Below are positions 56,677 to 64,000 of a DNA stretch of 64,000 nt, one piece after another. The DNA is from Candidatus Peregrinibacteria bacterium (GTDB lineage: Bacteria; Patescibacteriota; Gracilibacteria; UM-FILTER-43-11). The notes under the pieces were generated by a model. The model worked only from the letters and a program-made list of their open reading frames with translations, did not search any database and was not told the origin of the DNA. The first letter of the stretch is position 1; every line of letters begins with the position of its first letter. The translations under genes were made by a program, and so were the position numbers. The stretch is from NCBI GenBank assembly GCA_016699515.1, contig CP064978.1, positions 620,001-684,000 of the forward strand, read 5' to 3'.

Positions 56677-57949
56677 ATGTTCAACAACGAATCTAAGTGG
56701 CCTTATGGCTTTTTGGCTCTACTCATTGCTCTTTCATTGATTGGCGGATTTATTGGCGGTGCCACTGTGACCGCTCTCATCAACCCAAACGTACTTTCAC
56801 CTCTCTCATCCTCCGCTGCCACTTCAGTTTATTCTCCATCGGAGCGGATCGTTGTGGTCGAGGAATCAGCGGTTATTGATACGGTTAAAAAAATTAGTCC
56901 TGCGGTTGTTAGCATTGTGATTACCAAGGATTTGCCGCTTTACCGTCAACGCTCTTTTGATTTTAATGATTTCTTTTTCCGTGACCCCTTTAGCCCACTC
57001 AATCCCGGGTCCGGCCAAGATCCTTTTGACCAATATCAGCGCGACGAAAAAGGAGCCATTCTTAAACAGCGCCAAACCGTGGGTGGCGGAACCGGCTTTA
57101 TTATTTCAGCGGACGGGCTGGTTTTGACCAATAAACATGTGGTTAGCGACGAAGAGGCCGATTACACCGTTGTGTTGCAAGATGGAAGTGAGTATCCGGC
57201 CAAGGTGTTGGGTCGTGATCCGTTTAACGACATTGCGGTGGTGCAACTCCAAGCGCCCGAAGACGGCGACTTAGGACAACTGCCCGTGGCGGCATTGGGT
57301 AATTCCGCTGACTTACAAATCGGTCAAAAGGTGATCGCCATTGGAAACGCTCTGGCCGAATATCAAAACACCGTTACCACCGGTGTGATCAGTGCAAAAA
57401 ATCGTGAAATTACCGCCGGCGGTGTCAATGGCTCCGAGGCGCTGATCAATTTGCTGCAAACCGACGCTGCGATTAACCCCGGCAATAGCGGAGGTCCTTT
57501 GGTCAATCTAAATGGTGAGGTGATTGGAATGAACACCGCCATTGCCAGCGGCCTAAGGAATCGGATTTGCGATTCCAATTGATGATGTTAAGTCGATCGT
57601 GGAAACCATCCAAACTCATGGCGAGATCGTTCGTCCTTATTTGGGCGTGCGCTATATGATGCTGGATGCCGCACGGGCCAAGGAATTGAAAATTGACGTG
57701 GAGACCGGTGCTCTTTTGGTGGGAGACGAGCTACAGGGACTTTTTGCTGTTATTCCCGGTGGCCCAGCCGATAAAGCGGGCTTAAAGATTCGCGATGTCA
57801 TTCTAACTATTGATGGACAAACCATCGACGCAGACCACCCCCTGCAACGTATCATCGGTCAAAAAAAACCCGGTGACACCGTTACCCTTTCGGTATGGCG
57901 CAGCGGCGAAACCCTTGAACTAAAGGTGGTTTTAGACCAGGCTCAATAG
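56677..57949 (+). CDS. htrA: HtrA/DegP-like membrane-anchored serine protease (frameshifted)
   Basis: Envelope quality-control protease. About 424 residues when joined near 57555 (restoring SGAEGIGFAIP). One N-terminal membrane anchor (GFLALLIALSLIGGFIGGA), the trypsin-like domain with triad His154 (TNKHVV), Asp185 (FNDIAVVQL) and Ser271 (NPGNSGGPL), then one C-terminal PDZ domain (VIPGGPADKAGLKIRDVILT). Start ATG 56677 follows ligA by about 110 bp. A Phe/Asp/Pro-rich loop (DFNDFFFRDPFSPLNP) corresponds to the LA loop. Confidence 0.94.
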
Positions 57950-58079
57950 CCATTACTCAACACCACCTTATCCCTAAAACCTTTCATTGTTTTTAAACTA
58001 TTTTTAGTTGAAAAAAACACGGGTTTCTATAATATGGTTTGGTAATTGGAGAAAACCATTTCAGAATGTTTGAGCTGAT

Positions 58080-58164
<85 letters not shown>

Positions 58165-58169
<5 letters not shown>

Positions 58170-58180
58170 TTAAAAAGATA
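58165..58180 (+). repeat. 16-bp direct repeat, left copy, overlapping the tRNA-Leu 3' end
   Basis: CACCATTAAAAAGATA, beginning in the last five bases of the tRNA (CACCA). An identical copy lies at 59385-59400. The pair brackets about 1.2 kb holding the phosphotransferase gene. Confidence 0.8.
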
Positions 58181-58296
58181 TCCGCGTCAGTAAACCGCGT
58201 GTCTTTTTTTGAAGTGTTTAGTGTTAGATTTGAGAAGTAAGGGGTAGTTTTTTTCTGCCCACTCCCTGTTTCAAAAATATTTTCTCTTGGTTTAAT

Positions 58297-59267
58297 CTAC
58301 GAAATGAGTTTTTGAAATTCTTGCTCATTAATTTTTAAAAATTTTTTTAAAAACTCATAATTGTCGTTAATAAACTTTGTTCTTTGTGAATCTTCCCCAA
58401 AAGTTACATTCCAATGATTAAACCCCACAACCAAGGTAGCAAACCGCGCCAAAGTTAGAACACGCAAAAGTGTTAATTCTTTTACTGTGAGCGGATGAAA
58501 CTTTTGATAGCCGCTCAAAAAGATTTTAGCTTGGTGCGGTTGCCAGTTGTATGTAAAAAAACATTGAGAGAGTGCAACGGCCACATTCTGGATGTAAGGA
58601 CTAAAAACCATATCACTAAAGTCAATAATTCCGGCCAGCTCATCACCTTTGGCGAGGATGTTGTGAAGTACAATGTCATTCTGTATAAGGCCCGTCGGTG
58701 AAGAATCAAGATCAGGTTTAATTCTTTTGAAAGAATCAAAAATATCAGTAAAAATCTCCTTATCGAATTTTGAATCAAGTTCGGTCAGTTTCGATTCAAG
58801 TGTAAGAAAATTTTTCAAATCAAATTCATAGTTTTGCCTTGTTTTAGAGCCATCTCTTACTATTTGCAAAGCAGAGTCCATTTTGCCGCCTGTTCTCCAA
58901 TCTGCTTGGCGAGGATGTCGCTAATCGTCTGCATTTCCATATTCTTACCCTCAATAAAATTCATCAGAATGGCGTATTTTTCTCCAAGAGCAACGTGCAA
59001 TTTTCCGCTCATTGTATGAAAAATTTTTGGAGTTTTTGCTCCAGCATTGGAGAGCCTATCCATCATTTCAATCTCAAACAAGATATTTTCCGGCATAATG
59101 TCCGCCCCCTCAAACACTTTTACCACAAACCTCCCCTTCTCTGTCTCAACGTAGTAATTTGAATTTTCAAAGCCAGAAGTAAAAAGATGACTATTTTTGA
59201 TAATGCCGAGACCTTTAAATTGATCGACTATTCCTTGTAATGTTTCTTTTGAGTAGTTTTGTCTCAT
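58297..59267 (-). CDS. aminoglycoside/choline-kinase-fold phosphotransferase (frameshifted)
   Basis: About 323 residues when joined near 58870, from ATG 59267. APH-fold small-molecule kinase. Seen: an N-lobe with YYVETEKGRFVVKVFEG (ATP-side Lys), LMNFIEGKNME, the catalytic loop LIQNDIVLHNILAKGDEL (where most relatives have HGDLHPGN) and GIIDFSDMVFSPYI with the metal-binding Asp. Closest in layout to the type II homoserine kinase/ThrB group; substrate not determinable. Codons are more AT-rich than in the neighbours, and the gene sits between two 16-bp direct repeats, hinting at transfer. Confidence 0.75.
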
Positions 59268-59384
59268 AAATCCCAAATTATCAAAGATTTCATAATTATT
59301 CAATTTTTCTAGCTTGCAAAAATTTTTAGGCGAGAGGGCTGCGGTAAAGGAGGGCTTGTAGGCACGAGTTTGATAAAATAGGGA

Positions 59385-59400
59385 CACCATTAAAAAGATA
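59385..59400 (+). repeat. 16-bp direct repeat, right copy
   Basis: CACCATTAAAAAGATA, identical to 58165-58180. The upstream bases GGGCTTGTAGGCACGAG also echo the tRNA-Leu (GGGCTTGTGGCCAAC), as if this were a degraded tRNA end. Confidence 0.7.
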
Positions 59401-59424
59401 CTTGTAAATTGTACCTTTTTTACT

Positions 59425-60111
59425 TTACTGCGATGCCTTGGACTTGGTTTGAAACGAGGTGATCGTCACTCCGTTTTGGCAGTTGTTGCCCCCATTCATC
59501 ATAATCGGAAAGGCGATGGTGGCTACCAAACCGCGCTCCGTGCTGAAAATTTCGGTCTTTTTTTCGAATCCGTGCTCGATTTCGATTCCATTGATCACCT
59601 GAATGATATCGGGGCGAATGATTGCTTGTGGCATTACCAGTGCGACCGTGATTTCGTAATTTTTTTGCTTCACCTCTATATAAAGGTCGGTTCGATACGG
59701 ACTGCTGCTAATCATTTCGGTTACTAGCAGTAAAAAAATGCGTTCAAAAGCCGATTGGTCGCCTTCCACACGCACCCCGGTGGCCATTGGACTTAAGTGA
59801 ACCGGGTTGTCATTAAAATGATCTTTAACCACTCGTACCAAGTTTTTTACCACTAAATCGATGTCGAACGTGTTGATGTCGTGTGACGATTGTCGGTGAT
59901 AATCGCTTGTGTGGTATAGCGAGCGATTGATTCTTTGTATAGAAGCTTTAACCTCGGGAACAATTTGCTTGGCGTGCTGATCACAAATTGCCAAAATCGA
60001 CGTGAGCGCATCATTGATTTCATAGCTCATGTACTGATGAAAAAGCACTTTGGTGTGTTGTTTTAATTTTTCAACCAGCCTTAATTGTTCCTGAATGGGT
60101 TGTGAATTCAT
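59425..60111 (-). CDS. degenerate histidine-kinase-like protein
   Basis: 229 residues from ATG 60111. The first 95 residues look like a dimerisation helix pair (LVEKLKQHTKVLFHQYMSYE, INDALTSILAICDQHAKQIV). The sequence YEINDALTSIL aligns with the H-box HELRNPLTSIL but has Tyr at the phospho-His position. The C-terminal part (about 95-215) has a GHKL-like shape (VRVEGDQSAFERIFLLLVTE; then HGFEKKTEIFSTERGLVATI) but no clear N or G boxes. No sensor or membrane segment. It could be a scaffold that evolved from a kinase. Confidence 0.55.
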   Translation of the reverse strand: MNSQPIQEQLRLVEKLKQHTKVLFHQYMSYEINDALTSILAICDQHAKQIVPEVKASIQRINRSLYHTSDYHRQSSHDINTFDIDLVVKNLVRVVKDHFNDNPVHLSPMATGVRVEGDQSAFERIFLLLVTEMISSSPYRTDLYIEVKQKNYEITVALVMPQAIIRPDIIQVINGIEIEHGFEKKTEIFSTERGLVATIAFPIMMNGGNNCQNGVTITSFQTKSKASQ

Positions 60112-60222
60112 AGTCCTTGTAGCACATGGTATCATAGTGTGGTGCGGTTTTAAAGGAAAAGGATGCGATAACTAGGTTAGCACATCCCTTTGACCTGTAA
60201 GTTGCCCTCCCCAATACCGGTT

Positions 60223-60364
60223 GTTAACTCTTGGCGGCGTGTGTCCGAAGTACTCTGATTGGTTAACGAACATTATACTATATTAAATTTTAATCGGTGT
60301 CAATCTTTATTAAGTCACTATTGATTTTCCCTCTTTAATAAGCTAATGTTATATTGTTGTTAAC
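60223..60364. promoter_or_regulatory. three GTTAAC palindromes upstream of the TrmB-type regulator
   Basis: GTTAAC at 60223-60228, 60262-60267 and 60359-60364, each preceded by TTG or TTGG, the last within TTGTTAACAA. They lie in the 288-bp divergent region between the kinase-like gene and the regulator. Three hexamers in this length is far above chance (about 0.07 expected). Likely operator sites; the remaining intergenic sequence shows nothing else recognised. Confidence 0.5.
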
Positions 60365-60400
60365 AATGAACGACATTAATTAAGGATTAAATCTTATTTT

Positions 60401-61152
60401 ATGCAAATCGATCAAGTTTTACAAAATTTAGGTTTAACCGATAAAGAACCGCAGGTTTTTATTAGTCTGCTGCAGCTACCCGGGGCTCAGCCCGCCAGCT
60501 TGATTGCTACGCGATCGGGCATCAATCGCACTACTACCTACAAAGCACTTATGAGCTTGGTAAAGCGCGGGTTGGTTACCAAAACTCAACGTCAGGGCAT
60601 CACCTGCTTTTTTGCCGAGGATCCCGAAAATCGATTAAAGACTTTGGTTGAAAAGCAAAAAGAGCAGTTGAATCAAATGAGCCAAGTCATTTTAAAGTCA
60701 ATTCCGCTACTCACCATGGCTGGCAACGAGGCGTATTTGCCCAAAATACGTTATTACGAAGGAATTGAGGGGATCAAACAAATTTACGAAGCGATTCTTC
60801 GGGAAGAAAAAGATGTTTATCGCTATGGTGACATCACCAAAATTTATGAAGCGTTGGGCGTTTTTACCGACGAATACATTAAAAGAGGAATAAACTCGGC
60901 ATTAAAACCTATGCGATCATGCCGGATCGCACCGGGGCGGGTGATGTTAAAAAGCATAGCCAAGAAGCGCGCGAAGTTAAATTTGTTCCCAGCCAAATTT
61001 TTTCGTTCGATGGTGAAATTCGTATTTTTGGAAACAAAGTGGCCATTATTTCACTTCAAAAAGGTTCAACCATTGCCGTTTTGCTGGAGAGCCAATCGAT
61101 CGCTGATATGTTTTTGGCTATTTTTATGCTGACGTGGAAAGAGCAGAATTGA
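60401..61152 (+). CDS. TrmB-family transcriptional regulator (frameshifted)
   Basis: About 250 residues when joined near 60895. N-terminal winged helix-turn-helix (LQNLGLTDKEPQVFISLLQL, ATRSGINRTTTYKALMSLVK, RGLVTKTQRQGITCFFAEDP), a coiled-coil linker (LKTLVEKQKEQLNQMSQVIL) and a C-terminal effector-like domain (KIRYYEGIEGIKQIYEAILR, FGNKVAIISLQKGSTIAVLL). TrmB proteins are mostly archaeal sugar-sensing repressors; many relatives occur in Patescibacteria. Probably autoregulated through the GTTAAC sites upstream. Its 3' end overlaps the opposing methyltransferase by 29 bp. Confidence 0.82.
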
Positions 61153-62152
61153 TTTCACCCCCCCCATCACCGTTGGGGCCCATTTTCGGCTTGATAGAGA
61201 CTACTTCAAACCGGGCTGTCTCTCCGGGTTTATCGTAATCTACCACTTGAATGCTTCCACCGTCTGCAGTCCTCGGATCGAATCCGGATTCTTCCAGCAA
61301 TTCAATCAGTTTAGCCCTTGTTTCTGGAAATACTCTCAGAATCAAACGCTCTTTATCTAGGCAATGTACGATGCCTCGATGGGTAAAAAGCCTTTCATGC
61401 CTTATTACTACGTCATCACTATCGGCTGTCTTAAATCCTCCAATAAAAGTTCCTTTATTCGGCCTTAGTGCAGCCGCTATTTTTGCAAGAATCATTCCCA
61501 GCTTCTCAACCGGAAAATAGTGAGTTGAAGAAATTGCTTGAATTATGGTGACTCCAAGTTTCATTAGCTCAGCTACTTCTTCTTCGGTAAGGTGATTTGG
61601 GGTTTTTACGTGCGTATCAAGAAACTTGAGATAGTTTGATATTTTTACCCACATTCTTGCAGTAGCATATTCACAGCCCAATGTCTCTCTCGCTCTTTTA
61701 GCGGCTACCTCTGACATTTCTAAGCCCAGGTAACTTAAATAGGAGATGTCTTTTAGGACCCGCTCAGCATTTCTACCGCTGCCGGGGCCAAACTCCACCA
61801 TAAGATTTTTATTTTGTTCAGGCTGAACTGCCCGAATAGCCAGCACGCTAATTAAATCCTCTAATTCCTCAAATCTTTTAGAGACAAACCCAAGGCTCCC
61901 ACTTTCATGAACTCCCCCCATTCTATTTCTGCCCAGTGGACTGTAGCTATGCCCTGCATGAACTAAATCCAATGAGTTTGCCAGCAATCGTCTTTTTTCG
62001 GCTACATACTGAGCTGCTTCAATCTGGCTCACTAGCTCGTTTATCTTTTGCCTACGGCCCTGTTCATCATAAGCATATTGAGAGCCATATTCAACAAGCA
62101 GTTTTTCATCCTCTAACCTTCCCCCGTCAAGTAATTTCAAACTTAATGCCAA
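61124..62152 (-). CDS. SAM-dependent methyltransferase-like protein
   Basis: 342 residues, intact. A helical N-terminal third (RQKINELVSQIEAAQYVAEK) is followed by a Rossmann methyltransferase domain with motif I LMVEFGPGSGRNAERVL near residue 120, motif II-like YLGLEMSEVAAKRA, VTIIQAISSTHYFPVEKL and GTFIGGFKTADSDDVV. The C-terminal end is Gly-rich (GPNGDGGGE). Substrate unknown. Looks like one of the lineage-specific proteins of this genome, which tend to lack frameshifts. Confidence 0.7.
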   Translation of the reverse strand: MALSLKLLDGGRLEDEKLLVEYGSQYAYDEQGRRQKINELVSQIEAAQYVAEKRRLLANSLDLVHAGHSYSPLGRNRMGGVHESGSLGFVSKRFEELEDLISVLAIRAVQPEQNKNLMVEFGPGSGRNAERVLKDISYLSYLGLEMSEVAAKRARETLGCEYATARMWVKISNYLKFLDTHVKTPNHLTEEEVAELMKLGVTIIQAISSTHYFPVEKLGMILAKIAAALRPNKGTFIGGFKTADSDDVVIRHERLFTHRGIVHCLDKERLILRVFPETRAKLIELLEESGFDPRTADGGSIQVVDYDKPGETARFEVVSIKPKMGPNGDGGGEINSALSTSA

Positions 62153-62193
62153 TATAGTAACTGTAAAATATAGTGGATTTTTGGCTAACTAAC

Positions 62194-63152
62194 CTAATTC
62201 ACTACTTTCCAGCGCACCTCTTGTTCCAGGCGACCAGGAACAGAGAATCCCGCTGCTTTGATGTGGCCGCCCCGCCGTATTTACTAGCAATCTCGGCTAC
62301 GTTCACATCGTCTTGAAGGGTGCGCAGACTTCCTTTTACTTTACCGTCTCGCTCGGTGAGTATAACACTATATTTGGAATTTGGCACGGAATTTACGTAG
62401 TCAACCGCCCCGGTCATTTCGGAATAATCGGCACCGGTTTCTTCAAAATCTTTTTTGGTGATCACCGACATAGTCACCCCGTCGGGGGTTTGATGAGTGT
62501 TTTTAAGCACTCTCCCCCACAAATGCATGGTCGAAATTTTGGTGGTATTAAAAATTTCTTTCGAAATCGAGTGCCGATCGGCTCCTTTTGATAGCAATTT
62601 AGCGGCAACTCTCAACACTTCGGCTGATGTGTTTGAGTGCATAAAACTGCCGGTGTCGGTGTAAATTCCCGTGAGCAGAGCCGTGGCGGCAACACGGTCG
62701 ATTGTGTAATTGAGCATTTCGGCCATGTAATAAACCACCATGGTGGCCGATGCCACCGTTGGCATCACCACGTTGTATTGCCCAAAATAGTCGTTGGAAT
62801 AATGGTGGTCGATATTGATAAGAGGCAGGCTTTTATTAAATAACTCGGGATGACTTTCGTGCAACCCCGTTAGGTGAGTGGCACCCACATCGACCGAAAT
62901 GTAAGCGTCATAATCCAATGTTAGCTCGGTTTGCTTGTATTCGCGAATATTGGGCAAAAAGTTAAATTCAGACGGCATGCCGTCAATGCAGTAGAGTTCG
63001 GGGGATTTTCCTTGCCCCTTTAAAATATGATAGAGCGCCAGCGCGGATCCGACCGTGTCGCCATCCGGCGATCGGTGCGAGATGATTAAAATCCGTTGAC
63101 TGGCTTCAATCAAGTTGCCTATTTTTTGTACTTCTTGTAGATCGGGTCGCAT
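62194..63152 (-). CDS. nrnA: DHH-family oligoribonuclease/pAp phosphatase NrnA (frameshifted at the end)
   Basis: Degrades 2-5-nt RNAs and may dephosphorylate pAp. About 318 residues. DHH domain with ILIISHRSPDGDTVGSALAL, YISVDVGATHL and NIDHHYSNDYFG; DHHA1 domain with SVPNSKYSVILTERDGKVKG and the C-terminal GGGH motif. The motif is interrupted by an indel near 62275; in the corrected frame it reads GGGHIKAAGFSV and the stop is TAG 62194-62196. Confidence 0.9.
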
Positions 63153-63333
63153 TTATTTTGTTTATAAAGAGTATGTCAAAATAGATCAACTCCGCTGTAT
63201 TTTCAATCAAATGAGGTGGCTCTTTTTTAAGAATGTGGAATGGTACTACTTTGGCCTTTCAAGAGCGTTGTAAGTTGTTGTATGTTAAGATTCACTTGAT
63301 CATTTTTTTAACTTACTACTTAGCAACAAGAAC

Positions 63334-64000
63334 TTGATTCAATTAATCTTTATAGGAACGGGAGCGCACGGAGCGCCTTTGCTTAAAGCGCTCGCTAAGG
63401 ATCCTCGGTTTAATATCGCTTTGGTGCTGACCGCCGAAGATAAGCCGGCCGGGCGTAAAATGGATTTACACCCTTCGCCGATTAAGCAAGTCGCCCAGGC
63501 GCTTGGCTTGCCGCTCTATGAAACCGATTCGATTAATTCCGAAGCTAGTTTGGCCGTCCTAAAGGCAGCACAACCGGATATGATTTGTCTGATTTCGTAC
63601 GGTCACATTTTAAAAACTCCGCTTTTGACCCTAGCTCCTTATGGAGCAATCAATGTCCATCTTTCTTTGCTGCCGGCTTACCGCGGAGCATCGTGCTACC
63701 AGCAGGCGCTTTTGAATGGGGATACTGAAACGGGTATTACAGTAATGAAGATGGTTGAGGCGATGGACGCCGGCCCTATTGCACATCAACACCGCCTTGC
63801 AATCGATAACGAAGATAACGCTATTACGCTTCACGATAAATTAGCTGATCTTTCGGCGCATAACGTTCCCAACGACCTAGTGGCGATCGCTAAAGGAACG
63901 CTTGCCTTCATTCCGCAAGATGAATCCAAAGCCAGCTATTGCGGCAAAATCCATAAATCCAGTGGTCAAATTATTTGGAGTGAGCCGGCCACAACTCTTC
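63334..64000 (+). CDS. fmt: methionyl-tRNA formyltransferase, N-terminal part (runs off the window)
   Basis: Formylates initiator Met-tRNA using 10-formyl-THF. About 222 residues are visible from a probable TTG start at 63334 (IQLIFIGTGAHGAPLLKAL). Seen: VLTAEDKPAGRKMDLHPSPI, KQVAQALGLPLYETDSI, the formyltransferase signature NVHLSLLPAYRGAS (catalytic Asn-His) and GITVMKMVEAMDAGPI. Open to the window end, so the C-terminal tRNA-binding domain is missing. Confidence 0.9.
   Translation, partial: MIQLIFIGTGAHGAPLLKALAKDPRFNIALVLTAEDKPAGRKMDLHPSPIKQVAQALGLPLYETDSINSEASLAVLKAAQPDMICLISYGHILKTPLLTLAPYGAINVHLSLLPAYRGASCYQQALLNGDTETGITVMKMVEAMDAGPIAHQHRLAIDNEDNAITLHDKLADLSAHNVPNDLVAIAKGTLAFIPQDESKASYCGKIHKSSGQIIWSEPATTL

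Overview
The window looks like the chromosome of a Candidate Phyla Radiation (Patescibacteria) bacterium, most plausibly of the Peregrinibacteria/Gracilibacteria branch. The evidence is the compact gene set with short spacers, a one-gene T4SS-type pilin, SLH-domain surface proteins, a short SufD in a sufCBDSU operon, a proton-pumping pyrophosphatase and many small lineage-specific proteins. TGA is used as a stop (ftsI, the helicase-sigma gene), so the UGA=Gly code of some Gracilibacteria does not apply. The taxonomic call is inference.

Almost every second conserved gene is broken by a single-base indel, usually in a homopolymer (about 40 in 64 kb). The two frames join into normal full-length proteins, so I read these as consensus errors of the assembly, not pseudogenes, and give reconstructed gene spans.

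1-9.4 kb: partial gyrB, a long FecR-domain envelope protein, ftsI, tRNA-Gly, two small genes, then a methionine-codon leader peptide with an attenuator in front of a homocysteine S-methyltransferase, and a DUF1624 membrane protein. 9.3-21.4 kb: a double-module D-Ala-D-Ala ligase, phosphohexomutase, YtxH and VanW proteins, aspA, recR, trmB, smpB, an SLH protein, an SDR, rpmB and an M50 protease. 21.9-27 kb: a tRNA-rich stretch with rpmG, a polyprenyl-phosphate sugar transferase, rnpB and a pilin. 27-30.5 kb: a large SLH/cysteine-repeat/beta-helix surface protein and a sorbosone-dehydrogenase-like protein. 30.5-35.6 kb: sufCBDSU for Fe-S assembly. 35.6-40.1 kb: lineage-specific genes, including a 1029-residue fusion of an SF2 helicase with a complete sigma-70 module. 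40-48 kb: hppA, a YtxH/histone-like protein, obgE, pyrB-pyrC, NIF3. 48-58 kb: dnaA, the pyrH-frr-rseP operon, pilT, ligA, htrA. 58-64 kb: tRNA-Leu with a possible small insertion carrying a kinase, a degenerate histidine kinase, a TrmB-type regulator with repeated GTTAAC sites, a methyltransferase, nrnA and the start of fmt.

Most notable: the helicase-sigma fusion (36988-40077); the methionine attenuator (7521-7719); the tandem Ddl (9334-11774); and intergenic spacers built from exact multiples of 7-bp repeats, resembling the heptamer STRRs of cyanobacteria.
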